A DNA stretch of 64,000 nucleotides, taken from the NCBI RefSeq assembly GCF_006385135.1, contig NZ_CP041025.1, positions 372,001-436,000 on the forward strand, given 5' to 3'. This stretch comes from Paremcibacter congregatus (lineage in GTDB: Bacteria; Pseudomonadota; Alphaproteobacteria; Sphingomonadales; Emcibacteraceae). Below the pieces are notes generated by a model that was not told the origin of the DNA, did no database searches, and saw only the letters and a program-made list of their open reading frames with translations. This document shows positions 24,829 through 32,757 of the stretch, piece by piece. Each line of letters opens with the position of its first letter. Position 1 is the stretch's first letter. The position numbers were made by a program, and so were the translations under genes.

Positions 24829-24857
24829 ATTCTAATTGAATAGTGAATAATAGGCAA
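24829..24857 (-). promoter_or_regulatory. Promoter of the small RNA candidate
   Basis: TTGCCT (24852-24857), exactly 17 bases, then TAGAAT (24829-24834) on the minus strand. The predicted 5' end is near 24822-24824. Confidence 0.6.
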
Positions 24858-24936
24858 ATATTATTTGTTTATCTATATTTTATGTAAATTTATACTAAAT
24901 AATAAACTATATTACCCTATAAATAGGAAATAAATA

Positions 24937-24965
24937 TTGACAAAGCGGGGTTAATAGGCTATTAT
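24937..24965 (+). promoter_or_regulatory. Near-consensus promoter upstream of the GTA cluster
   Basis: TTGACA (24937-24942), exactly 17 bases, then TATTAT (24960-24965). The predicted start is near 24972. It is divergent from the small RNA promoter across an AT-rich stretch of about 80 bases (24858-24936). Confidence 0.7.
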
Positions 24966-25027
24966 TTTTCACATGATCAAGAATTGGCTCTCGGAGAGAG
25001 GGCGTACAGACTGATTTCCTGACACAG

Positions 25028-25054
25028 GTCGCCAGATTTATGGCGGCTTTTTTT
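25028..25054 (+). terminator. Intrinsic terminator in the GTA leader (possible attenuator)
   Basis: Stem GTCGCC/GGCGGC (one T-G pair) with an 8-base loop, then seven T (25048-25054), only 17 bases before terS. Transcripts from the promoter at 24937 would end here after about 80 bases unless terminated early or antiterminated. Confidence 0.7.
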
Positions 25055-25071
25055 ATGGCGAAGGGGCATCT

Positions 25072-25515
25072 ATGGCGAAAACGACGGCATCGGGGCGCTG
25101 GTCGGCTGAAAAAGAATCAGTCTTTCTCAGTATTTTACAGCAGAGCGGTAATGTGACGGCGGCGACGGCGGCGGCGGAGCTGGACCGGTCTCAGGTCTAT
25201 CGCCGCCGGGTCGCCCACCCGGCCTTTCGCGACAAATGGCAGGCGGCGATGGATCAGGCGCTCGACCATCTGGAGGCTTATCTCTGGGACAAGGCGTTGG
25301 GCGCCACGGGACAACAGGATAGGGCAGACGGAGGCAAAGCCCCGGTGATTGATGAGAAGGTGGCGATCTTTCTGCTGAAAGCCCACCGGCCGGAAATTTT
25401 TGGCGACGGTAAGCGGCGACCAACTTCCCTCCGTAAAGGCAAAACCCTGTCCCCCCGGGCGCGGTTGCTTAAAAAGTTGGACCAAATGGGGGATCACGCC
25501 CCGACCAAAGATTGA
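25072..25515 (+). CDS. GTA/phage terminase small subunit-like protein (g1)
   Basis: A 147-residue protein at the head of the cluster, in the position of RcGTA g1. N-terminal helix-turn-helix: FLSILQQSGNVTAATAAAEL then DRSQVYRRRVAHPAFRDKW, a pattern seen in phage small terminases. The C-terminus is basic (KRRPTSLRKGKTLSPRARLL). It should recognise DNA or load the large subunit for packaging; in GTAs packaging has little sequence specificity. An AAGGGG site precedes the ATG. terL follows after 7 bases. Confidence 0.8.
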   Translation: MAKTTASGRWSAEKESVFLSILQQSGNVTAATAAAELDRSQVYRRRVAHPAFRDKWQAAMDQALDHLEAYLWDKALGATGQQDRADGGKAPVIDEKVAIFLLKAHRPEIFGDGKRRPTSLRKGKTLSPRARLLKKLDQMGDHAPTKD

Positions 25516-25522
25516 GACATTT

Positions 25523-26857
25523 GTGACAGATCACCGTTCGCTCGCCGAGGCAATCGCGGCCATGGAGCCCGCACGTCGTAAAGAACTGTTGCACGGCCTG
25601 TCGCCGGAGGAATGTGAGGCGCTGCTTTATGACTGGTCCTTCTGGGCGCGGCACAATCAGTTGCCGCCCGACGGCGACTGGTTCTGCTGGTTGATCCTCG
25701 CCGGGCGCGGCTTTGGCAAGACCCGCACGGCGGTGGAATGGATCCGCACCCTGGTGGAAGGCGACAGCCCGCTCGTCGCGCCAAAGGCCGCCCCGGACCG
25801 GATCGCTTTGGTGGCGGATAATTTTCTTGAGGGGCGACTGACCATGATCGAGGGCGAAAGCGGCCTGCTGGCGGTCTGCCCACCGGATTACCGTCCGGTC
25901 TTCGAGAGCAGCAACAAGAAACTGATCTGGCCCAACGGCATTCAGGCCTTCCTTTATTCGGCGGAAAGCCCCGATCAGCTGCGCGGGCCGCAGCATCAGG
26001 TGGCCTGGGCCGACGAGCTCGCCAAATGGCGCTATGTCGAGGATACCTGGTCGAATCTGCTGCTCGGGCTGCGTCTGGGCAAGATGCCACAGGTGCTGGT
26101 GACCACCACGCCGCGCAATATTCCCCTGTGCCGGGACTTGGTGGCGGACCCGCGAACCCGGGTGGTGCGCGGCTCGACCTATGACAATCGCGCCCATTTG
26201 CCGCAAAGTTTCTTTGATCAGGTGGTGGCGCAATATGAAGGCAGCCGTATTGGCCGTCAGGAAATTTACGGTGAGATTCTCACCGATGTGCCGGGGGCCT
26301 TGTGGAGCCGGCCGCTGCTGGATGATAACCGGGCCGGGGATCTGCCCGACCTTGACCGTATCGTGGTGGCGGTGGACCCGCCGGTGACCAGCGGCAAGAA
26401 GGCCGATACCTGTGGCATCATTGTCGCGGCGCGGGACCGGGCGGGGCAGGGCTATATCATCGCCGATTGTTCGGTGCAGGGGTTGAGCCCTCACGGCTGG
26501 GCCCGGGCGGCGCTGGCGGCTTACGCCCGCTATGAGGCCGACCGGCTGGTGGCCGAGGTCAATAATGGTGGTGAGCTGGTGGAAAGCCTGCTGCGCCAGA
26601 TCGATCCCGAGCTCAGTTACCGCGCGGTGCGCGCCAGTCGCGGCAAGGTGCTGCGGGCGGAACCGGTGGCGGCGCTGTATGAGCAAGGACGCATCAAACA
26701 TTGCGGCACTTTCGCGGCTCTCGAAGACCAGATGTGCGGCCTGACCAGTGACGGCCCGAGCGACGGCAAAAGCCCGGACCGGGTCGACGCGCTGGTCTGG
26801 GCCCTGACCGAATTGCTGCTGAAAGCCCGGGGGCAGCCGCAAATACGCAATATTTAA
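25523..26857 (+). CDS. Terminase large subunit (GTA g2)
   Basis: DNA packaging motor and nuclease, about 444 residues. Walker A is LAGRGFGKTRTAVEW, Walker B VAWADELAKW, and the motif after it is VLVTTTPRN. The RNase H-like nuclease has Asp residues in IVVAVDPPVT, EVNNGG and SPDRVDALVWALTEL. This AGRGFGKTRT form is characteristic of GTA-type TerL. Starts at a GTG (25523) just after terS; an ATG at 25562 is an alternative. A 154-base structured gap separates it from the portal gene. Confidence 0.94.
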   Translation: MTDHRSLAEAIAAMEPARRKELLHGLSPEECEALLYDWSFWARHNQLPPDGDWFCWLILAGRGFGKTRTAVEWIRTLVEGDSPLVAPKAAPDRIALVADNFLEGRLTMIEGESGLLAVCPPDYRPVFESSNKKLIWPNGIQAFLYSAESPDQLRGPQHQVAWADELAKWRYVEDTWSNLLLGLRLGKMPQVLVTTTPRNIPLCRDLVADPRTRVVRGSTYDNRAHLPQSFFDQVVAQYEGSRIGRQEIYGEILTDVPGALWSRPLLDDNRAGDLPDLDRIVVAVDPPVTSGKKADTCGIIVAARDRAGQGYIIADCSVQGLSPHGWARAALAAYARYEADRLVAEVNNGGELVESLLRQIDPELSYRAVRASRGKVLRAEPVAALYEQGRIKHCGTFAALEDQMCGLTSDGPSDGKSPDRVDALVWALTELLLKARGQPQIRNI

Positions 26858-26868
26858 TAAAACAACCT

Positions 26869-26981
26869 TTGTCTTCTTGCGAAGACAATCCGGACGGCGG
26901 CTTGGGGCCGCACCTGCAAACTTTTGAACCGCTATTGAGTACCCGTGCAGCGCACGCGGTGACCTGCGCCGTTTGTCCGGA
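26869..26981 (+). other. Structured gap between terL and portal genes
   Basis: Two inverted repeats in a 154-base gap: an 8-bp perfect hairpin TTGTCTTC/GAAGACAA with a TTGC loop (26869-26888), then TCCGGACGGCG (26889-26899), which pairs with CGCCG and GTCCGGA (26967-26981) across a 4-base bulge. No T run follows, so it may be an mRNA processing or stability element. No gene is seen. Confidence 0.5.
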
Positions 26982-27011
26982 CCTTATATTTACTCAGAAC
27001 AGGAGCACGTT

Positions 27012-28232
27012 ATGGGCGCGATAGATCGCTTGTTTGGCCGCAAAAGCAGGGCCCAAAAAGCCCCGGCCCACGAAGAAAAGCAGTCGGCGACGGCGGCCTT
27101 GCGCGGGGCGGAAAGCCTGTGGATGGGCTGGGCCGATCCGCGCTGGACCGGACGGGTCTATGAAAAGCTCGCCGAGGAAGGCTACCGCAAGAATGTCATT
27201 GCCCATCGGGCGGTGCGCATACTGGCGGAATGCGCCGCCTCGGTGCCGCTCCGGCTGTATCGCGGCGATAAGAAACTGGCGCATCATCCCCTGCTTGATT
27301 TGTTGGAGCGGCCCAACCCGTCTCAAGGGCGGGCGGCCTTTTTCGAAAGCGCCTACGCCTTTCTCAATATCGCCGGCAACAGCTATCTTGAAGCCGCCCT
27401 CGGCCCCGACGCCCGCCCGGCGGAACTTTATGTGCTGCGCCCTGACCGGATGAAGATCGTGCCGGGGCTCGGCGGCTGGCCCAAGGCCTATGTCTATAGT
27501 CTGTCTGGTCGCCAGCATTCTTTTGCCGTCGATCAGGTGACGGGCGAGAGCCTGATCCTGCAGCTCAAGACCTTTCACCCACTGGATGATTATTACGGTC
27601 TGTCGCCTTTGGAGGCGGCGGCCTATAGCGTCGATATCCATAACGGCGCGTCGGGCTGGAACAAGGCGCTGCTCGATAATTCGGCCCGGCCCTCGGGCGC
27701 GCTGGTGTTCGAGCCGAAAGAGGGCAACGCGAGCCTCAGCCGCGAACAATTCGACCGGCTGAAGGCGGAGATGGAGGAAAATTTTCAAGGCAGTCATAAC
27801 GCCCGCCGTCCCCTGTTGCTCGAGGGCGGTCTGAAATGGCAGCAGATGGCTTTTTCCCCCGCCGACATGGACTTCATCAATGCCAAGCATGTGGCGGCGC
27901 GGGAAATAGCACTGGCCTTCGGGGTGCCGCCGATGATGATGAGCATTCCCGGCGACAATACCTACAGCAATTATCAGGAAGCCAACCGCGCTCTGTGGCG
28001 GCTGACCCTTCTGCCGATGATGGACAAGATGATGTCGTCGCTGAACCGCTGGCTCACGCCGCAGTTCGGAGATGACCTGACGCTCAGCTACGACCAGGAC
28101 GCCATTCCGGCCCTGAGCGCCGACCGTCAGGCCCTGTGGCAGCGGATCGGGCAGGCGGACTTTATGACCCTTAACGAGAAGCGCGCCGCCCTCGGGCTCG
28201 GGCCTTTGCCCAATGGCGACAGCCTGTCATGA
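27012..28232 (+). CDS. HK97-family phage portal protein (GTA g3)
   Basis: Dodecameric portal at the capsid vertex through which DNA enters and leaves; 406 residues. Family features are YRKNVIAHRAVRILAECAAS, LDLLERPNPSQGRAAFFES, YVLRPDRMKIVPG, then FHPLDDYYGLSPLEAAAYSV and AREIALAFGVPPMMMSIPGD. Start ATG 27012 has GGAG 8 bases upstream. The stop overlaps the next start by four bases. A typical GTA/HK97 portal with no sign of decay. Confidence 0.94.
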   Translation: MGAIDRLFGRKSRAQKAPAHEEKQSATAALRGAESLWMGWADPRWTGRVYEKLAEEGYRKNVIAHRAVRILAECAASVPLRLYRGDKKLAHHPLLDLLERPNPSQGRAAFFESAYAFLNIAGNSYLEAALGPDARPAELYVLRPDRMKIVPGLGGWPKAYVYSLSGRQHSFAVDQVTGESLILQLKTFHPLDDYYGLSPLEAAAYSVDIHNGASGWNKALLDNSARPSGALVFEPKEGNASLSREQFDRLKAEMEENFQGSHNARRPLLLEGGLKWQQMAFSPADMDFINAKHVAAREIALAFGVPPMMMSIPGDNTYSNYQEANRALWRLTLLPMMDKMMSSLNRWLTPQFGDDLTLSYDQDAIPALSADRQALWQRIGQADFMTLNEKRAALGLGPLPNGDSLS

Positions 28233-28549
28233 GAATCGGGGCCGGCCTCACCCAGGCGGTGCGTCAGGCGGAACGGCAGGGCATCGCCCCGGAACTTATT
28301 TATGACCTGATTGAGCAGGCCTCGGAAGAAGGCGCGCGGCGGGCCTTGGCGCAGCTGGGGCTCAGCGATGGTCAGGCGGGCACTGACATCACCGAATTGC
28401 GCCTGCTGCTCGACAGTTGGCGTGACGTGCGCCGCACCGCGCTGCAGGCCTTGGTGCGCTGGCTGATGCGCTTGTGTTTCTCGGCCCTGATCCTCGGGCT
28501 GGCGGTGAAATTCAAGCTTCTGCAACTCGGACAAATTTTTGGACAATGA
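28229..28549 (+). CDS. GTA g3.5-like small membrane protein (DUF6127-type position)
   Basis: A 106-residue protein between portal and protease, the position of RcGTA g3.5. The N-terminal half is helical and charged (AVRQAERQGIAPELIYDLIE, EEGARRALAQLGL), followed by a predicted membrane or amphipathic helix (WLMRLCFSALILGLAVKF). Possibly a scaffold or assembly factor; function not established. It overlaps the portal stop (ATGA) and is directly followed by the protease gene. Confidence 0.7.
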   Translation: MRIGAGLTQAVRQAERQGIAPELIYDLIEQASEEGARRALAQLGLSDGQAGTDITELRLLLDSWRDVRRTALQALVRWLMRLCFSALILGLAVKFKLLQLGQIFGQ

Positions 28550-29104
28550 ATGAAAAACTCACTTTACGCCACCCCTGATATCAAGGCTGACGTCATGACC
28601 GCGCTCGGCCATTTCGCGGGCTATGCCAGCATATTTCATGTGGTCGACCGGGGTCGGGACCTGATCCTGCCCGGGGCCTTTCAACAGTCCTTAAAAGACC
28701 GGGGCGCTGCCGGGGTGAAACTTCTGTGGCAGCATGACCCGAAGGAGCCGGTCGGCGTGATTGACGAACTGCGGGAAGACGGGCGCGGGCTGTATGTCCG
28801 GGGCCGTCTGATGTTGCAGGTGGCGCGGGCGCGGGCGGCGGCGGATTTGCTTGCCGCCGGGGCGCTCGACGGCTTGTCAATCGGCTTTCACACGGTGGAA
28901 AGTGATCAAAGGTCGGACGGCGTGCGGCTGCTGCGGCGGGTGGATCTGTGGGAGATCTCCCTGGTGACCTTCCCGATGAATGAACAGGCGCGCATCTCTC
29001 ACTTCAAGTCCGCCGCGCAGCAGGCCACCGAGACCGCGGACCTTATTACGTCACTCACCCATCTTACGCAACTCATGACCCCCCTATCATCACAGAAAGG
29101 ATGA
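28550..29104 (+). CDS. HK97-family prohead maturation protease (GTA g4)
   Basis: Serine protease of 184 residues that trims the capsid protein during head maturation. Conserved parts are FAGYASIFHVVDRGRDLILPG, the catalytic His in VKLLWQHDPKEPVG and the catalytic Ser in LDGLSIGFHTVE, then WEISLVTFPMNEQARI. Complete and in frame. The capsid gene starts within its last bases. Confidence 0.93.
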   Translation: MKNSLYATPDIKADVMTALGHFAGYASIFHVVDRGRDLILPGAFQQSLKDRGAAGVKLLWQHDPKEPVGVIDELREDGRGLYVRGRLMLQVARARAAADLLAAGALDGLSIGFHTVESDQRSDGVRLLRRVDLWEISLVTFPMNEQARISHFKSAAQQATETADLITSLTHLTQLMTPLSSQKG

Positions 29105-29109
29105 CTTCC

Positions 29110-30318
29110 ATGACATTAGAGACCAAAGAGGCGCTGGAAAATCTCAGCCGCGCCTTCGAACAGTTTAAAACCACCAACGACGATCGCCTGGGCGAAATCG
29201 AACGCAAGGGCCAGGCGGACGTCGTGACCGAGGAGAAGCTCGCGCGCCTCGATCAGGAGATCCAGCGCCTGCACAATATGACCCGCAGCCTGCATATGGC
29301 GGGAGGGCGCCCCGCCCTCGACGGCAAGACGGCAGATTCCGGCCCCGACCTGCAACAGAAAGCGCAGTTCTTCGATGGTTTTATTCGTAAAGGACAGGAG
29401 ATCACGCTGGATCAGAAAGCTTTGAGCACGGCGGTAGATACCGACGGGGGTTATACGGTGCCGGTGGCGCTGGATCAGCAGATCGAGAAACGCCTGCGGG
29501 ACATATCGCCGATCCGGGCCGAGGCCCATGTGATCGCCATCGGCACGTCGCGCTATAAGAAGCTGGTCAATACCGGCGGCATGACCTCGGGCTGGGTGTC
29601 CGAGAGTGGGGCGCGGATTGAGACCGACAGCCCGAGTTTTCAGGAAATCGAACCGCCGCTCGGCGAGATTTACGCCAATCCGGCGGCGACCCAGACCATG
29701 CTGGATGACGCCTTCTTCAATGTGGAAAGCTGGTTGTCCGAGGAGCTGGCGGAAGAGTTTGCCCAGCAGGAAAACGCCGCCTTCGTTACGGGCGACGGGG
29801 TCAACAAGCCGAAAGGTTTCCTCACCTACGCCCTGTCGGCCAATGATGACGGCAGCCGGGCCTTCGGCGAGATCGAGACGCTGGCCACCGGGGTGGCGGG
29901 TAACTGGGCGGCAACGGACCCGTCAGATATCCTCGTCGATATGGTGCATGCGCTGAAAAGCGGGTACCGGGCCGAGGCGAAATTCTACATGAACACCGGC
30001 CTGCTCAGTGAAATCCGCAAATTCAAGGATGCCGACGGTCATTATCTCTGGCGGCCGGGCCTGGAAAGCGGCGCGGCGGCAACCTTGCTCGGCTATCCGG
30101 TGGTCGAGGTGGCCGAGATGCCGAACCGGGCGGTGTTCTCCCTGTCGCTGTGTTTCGCCAATATGAAGCGGGCCTATAGCGTCACCGACCGCATGGGAAC
30201 CCGGATATTGCGCGATCCCTATTCCCACAAGCCCTATGTGCATTTCTACACCACCAAACGGGTCGGTGGCGCGGTGACCAATGATCAGGCGATCAAGCTG
30301 CTGCAGTTCAGCGCTTAA
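29110..30318 (+). CDS. HK97-family phage major capsid protein (GTA g5)
   Basis: Main head protein, about 402 residues. The N-terminal delta domain is a coiled coil (LETKEALENLSRAFEQFK, DQEIQRLHNMTRSL), removed by the protease; the fold proper begins near LSTAVDTDGGYTVPVALDQQ and includes WVSESGARIETDSPSF, EEFAQQENAAFVTGDGVNKP and the C-terminal YSHKPYVHFYTTKRVGGAV. Start chosen at the second ATG (29110), which is 8 bases from AAGGA; 29101 is possible. A strong terminator follows the stop. Confidence 0.95.
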   Translation: MTLETKEALENLSRAFEQFKTTNDDRLGEIERKGQADVVTEEKLARLDQEIQRLHNMTRSLHMAGGRPALDGKTADSGPDLQQKAQFFDGFIRKGQEITLDQKALSTAVDTDGGYTVPVALDQQIEKRLRDISPIRAEAHVIAIGTSRYKKLVNTGGMTSGWVSESGARIETDSPSFQEIEPPLGEIYANPAATQTMLDDAFFNVESWLSEELAEEFAQQENAAFVTGDGVNKPKGFLTYALSANDDGSRAFGEIETLATGVAGNWAATDPSDILVDMVHALKSGYRAEAKFYMNTGLLSEIRKFKDADGHYLWRPGLESGAAATLLGYPVVEVAEMPNRAVFSLSLCFANMKRAYSVTDRMGTRILRDPYSHKPYVHFYTTKRVGGAVTNDQAIKLLQFSA

Positions 30319-30336
30319 AAAAGTTTCCTCCAGCCT

Positions 30337-30374
30337 GGAGAAGGCGGCGGGTGACTGCCGTCTTCTCCTTTTTT
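30337..30374 (+). terminator. Terminator inside the GTA cluster, after the capsid gene
   Basis: GGAGAAG and CGGC pair with GCCG and CTTCTCC around an 8-base loop with one G-T pair, followed by six T (30369-30374). It lies just before the ribosome-binding site of the connector gene. Partial readthrough would give more capsid mRNA than tail mRNA. Confidence 0.8.
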
Positions 30375-30387
30375 GAAAGGGTTTCTG

Positions 30388-30945
30388 ATGCATCTGGAAC
30401 TTGTCACAGCCCCTGTTGGCTTGCCGGCGCAAGTCGATGAACTGCGCGACCACCTGAAGATTTCTCATATGGACGAAGATGGGGTGTTAACCACTTATCT
30501 TCAGGCGGCGACAGCGGCCTGTGAATGTTATCTCGGGCGAAAATTGCTGGCTCAGCAATGGCGGCTGACCCTGAATGACTGGGGCGACGGCATTGTCACC
30601 CTGCCGTTATCACCGGTCCTGTCGGTTGATGAGGTAAGGGTCTGGCGCGCGGGGGCGTTCGAGACGTTGGACCCGGCGATGTTGCTGCTCGATCACGCCT
30701 CTTACGAGGCGCGCCTGATGAGCCGGGAAGGCAGCGTCTTTCCCGACCCCGACCGGCAGATGGCCGGCATTGAAATCAGTTTCAGCGCCGGATTTGGGGC
30801 GAACCCCAACGCCCTGCCGCCGGACCTGCGGCAGGGAATCTTGCTGTGGGTCGGGGCGCTCTACGATCCCGAAAGCCCGGCGATGGCGCAGGGGGCGGCA
30901 CTTGCCGAAAGGCTGTGGCAGCCTTACCGCCGGATGGTGCTGTAA
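30388..30945 (+). CDS. Head-tail connector (adaptor) protein (GTA g6)
   Basis: A 185-residue protein of the phage gp6-like/phiE125 gp8-type connector family. MHLELVTAPVGLPAQVDELR, then LKISHMDEDGVLTTYLQAATAA with YLGRKLLAQQWRLTL, is the typical start. The C-terminus has NALPPDLRQGILLWVGALYD. Forms the ring below the portal. Start ATG 30388 after GAAAGGG. The next gene overlaps by one base. Confidence 0.87.
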   Translation: MHLELVTAPVGLPAQVDELRDHLKISHMDEDGVLTTYLQAATAACECYLGRKLLAQQWRLTLNDWGDGIVTLPLSPVLSVDEVRVWRAGAFETLDPAMLLLDHASYEARLMSREGSVFPDPDRQMAGIEISFSAGFGANPNALPPDLRQGILLWVGALYDPESPAMAQGAALAERLWQPYRRMVL

Positions 30946-31265
30946 TGACCCGCGCTCTGCATGAAAAAATCATCTGCCAGAAACCGGTGTTGCTGGCCAG
31001 CGGCGCCGGGGAACAGCATGACAGCTGGGAGGATATTGCCGAGGTCTGGGCGGCGGCGACACGGGTGTCTGACCGACCCGAGACAGAGGCGCGGCAAACC
31101 CGTTTCACCACATCTTATCGCCTTCTGATGCGTCATCAGGATATTCTGGAGGAGACCCGCCGTATTCTGTGGCGGGGTAAAATTTATCAGGTGACGGGGA
31201 TGGGTCAGCCGAACGCCCGGGGTCAAATGCTGGAAATCATGGTGCGCGAGGAACTGCCCGCATGA
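30945..31265 (+). CDS. Phage head closure/stopper protein (GTA g7)
   Basis: A 106-residue member of the head-tail joining (SPP1 gp16-like) family: EDIAEVWAAATRVSD, RFTTSYRLLMRHQDILEETR and ILWRGKIYQVTGM are the conserved strands. Stopper rings hold DNA in the filled head. The TAATG overlap with the connector gene and a four-base overlap with the next gene mark one operon. Confidence 0.82.
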   Translation: MTRALHEKIICQKPVLLASGAGEQHDSWEDIAEVWAAATRVSDRPETEARQTRFTTSYRLLMRHQDILEETRRILWRGKIYQVTGMGQPNARGQMLEIMVREELPA

Positions 31266-31603
31266 CGGTGGAAAAATTATCCCGTGATCTGGACCAGCAG
31301 GCCCGGCTCTATGAACGGCGCCTGGCGGAGATGGTCGATCAGCTGGCGGCGGCGGTGGTGCGCGGGGCGCGGGCGCGGGTTTTGCGCAATCTGAAGCATC
31401 CGAAAGATCATAGCGATCTGGCCGCATCCCTCCGGGTGGAAAAAGATCCTGCGGGTGACCTGCGGGTGATCACCGATCTGCCTTATGCCCGCTATTTGGA
31501 ATTTGGCACCCGTTATCAGGCGGCGCGCCCTTTCCTCACCCCGGCGGTGGAGGAGGTGAAAGTCGCCTTCGCCGGGCTCAGGCACCGCTCTCAACAGGAA
31601 TAA
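31262..31603 (+). CDS. HK97 gp10-family tail completion protein
   Basis: A 113-residue protein. The N-terminal helix RLYERRLAEMVDQLAAAVVR and the signature LPYARYLEFGTRYQAARPFLTPA near the C-terminus (a Y-x3-EFGT-x-RP-FL pattern) identify the gp10/DUF646-like family, which joins the tail end to the head. As I recall, RcGTA goes from g7 directly to the DUF3168 g8, so this may be an extra or divergent member. Confidence 0.84.
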   Translation: MTVEKLSRDLDQQARLYERRLAEMVDQLAAAVVRGARARVLRNLKHPKDHSDLAASLRVEKDPAGDLRVITDLPYARYLEFGTRYQAARPFLTPAVEEVKVAFAGLRHRSQQE

Positions 31604-31607
31604 TGAC

Positions 31608-32015
31608 ATGACGTTTCTCGCATCCGACAGCCTGTGGCAGGCGATCTATGACCGGCTGAGCGCTGATGCCGCCCTGATGGTGGAAATTTCCGGCATTTAT
31701 GACACGGCCCCGGAAGGACGGCCCTTGCCCTATATCACCATCGGTGAAGGGGTGGTCAGCGACTGGTCGGCCAAGGATTTCTCCGGTCAGGAACATCTGT
31801 TGGATATTCATATCTGGGCGCGCGGCCGGGGCGGCGGCGCGGTGCGCGGTCTGGCGGATCAGGTGGCGGCGTTGCTCAGCGACGCGGATTTGATTTTGAC
31901 CGGGCATCAACTGGCCCGACTGGAATTTCGCCTGTTCGAGAATTTCTTTGACAGCGACGGTCGGGTGCGCCACGGCGTGCTCCGTTTTCGCGCCCGCACC
32001 AGACAGATCATTTAA
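31608..32015 (+). CDS. DUF3168 tail terminator protein (GTA g8)
   Basis: A 135-residue protein. LWQAIYDRLSADAALM, PYITIGEGVVSDWSAKDFSG and LLDIHIWARGRGGGAVRGLA match the DUF3168 family, which forms the ring capping the tail tube. Ends at ARTRQII. Four bases after the previous stop. Confidence 0.9.
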   Translation: MTFLASDSLWQAIYDRLSADAALMVEISGIYDTAPEGRPLPYITIGEGVVSDWSAKDFSGQEHLLDIHIWARGRGGGAVRGLADQVAALLSDADLILTGHQLARLEFRLFENFFDSDGRVRHGVLRFRARTRQII

Positions 32016-32042
32016 GCATTCAACCAGACAGGAGATCCAGAG

Positions 32043-32450
32043 ATGGCGATCGAAAAGGGACGGGCGTTCTTGCTCAAAATAGGCGACGGCGGCGGGCCGG
32101 AAAATTTCGCAGTGATCGGCGGCATGCGCTCGACGTCGCTGCGGATCAATAATGAAACCGTCGATGTCACCAACAAGACCTCGGGCGGCTGGCGCGAGCT
32201 TTTGTCCGGGGCGGGCATTCGTCATGTTTCCCTGTCCGGTGGCGGCATCTTCACCGACAGTGCGGCGGAAAATCTGCTGCAGGCCAAGGCGCTGACCAGC
32301 AGCGTTGATAATTATGAGGTGGTGTTTGAAAGCGGCGGCAAATTCACCGGCGGCTTTCAGGTGACCTCGCTGGAATATACCGGGGATTATAACGGCGAGC
32401 GCAGTTATGCCTTGAGCCTCGAGAGCTCCGGGGTGGTGAGTTATGTCTGA
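32043..32450 (+). CDS. TP901-1-type major tail tube protein (GTA g9)
   Basis: Tail tube subunit of 135 residues. MAIEKGRAFLLKIGDG, INNETVDVTNKTSGGWRELL and VSLSGGGIFTDSAAEN, then FQVTSLEYTGDYNGERSYAL, are typical of the family. In GTAs it forms a short non-contractile tail. AGGAG lies before the ATG. Overlaps the next gene by 8 bases. Confidence 0.92.
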   Translation: MAIEKGRAFLLKIGDGGGPENFAVIGGMRSTSLRINNETVDVTNKTSGGWRELLSGAGIRHVSLSGGGIFTDSAAENLLQAKALTSSVDNYEVVFESGGKFTGGFQVTSLEYTGDYNGERSYALSLESSGVVSYV

Positions 32451-32757
32451 GGGCTTTAAAAACAGCCTGCATCTGCGGCTGGGCGGCGACGACTATCGCC
32501 TGCGGCCCACCTTCCAGGCGATTATGGATATGGAGGAGCGGCTCGGCGGGCTGCTCGGCCTGGCGGTGCGGGCGGCGGAGGGCGATTTCGGTCTCAAGGA
32601 AATGACGGTAATCATCTGGGCCTGCATGGAAGAGCGACTGGCGTTCGACAAGGTGGGGACGTTGATTCTCGCGCAGGGGCTGACGGAGGTCAGTCCGGTG
32701 GTGCGGGCGCTGCTGACCCTGTGCCTGACGGGGGCTCAGGAATCTCCCGAAAGATGA
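32443..32757 (+). CDS. GTA gp10-like tail assembly chaperone
   Basis: A 104-residue protein of the GTA-gp10 family: LHLRLGGDDYRLRPTFQAIM then DMEERLGGLLGLAVRAAEGD and LKEMTVIIWACMEER. Thought to assist tail assembly with the small protein encoded next; in lambda-like phages such pairs come from a frameshift, but here they are separate genes overlapping by ATGA. Confidence 0.87.
   Translation: MSEGFKNSLHLRLGGDDYRLRPTFQAIMDMEERLGGLLGLAVRAAEGDFGLKEMTVIIWACMEERLAFDKVGTLILAQGLTEVSPVVRALLTLCLTGAQESPER

Noticed and set aside
25469-26842. Minus-strand open frame of 457 codons
   Set aside because: Antisense to terL, whose Walker and nuclease motifs are intact; typical GC-rich shadow frame.
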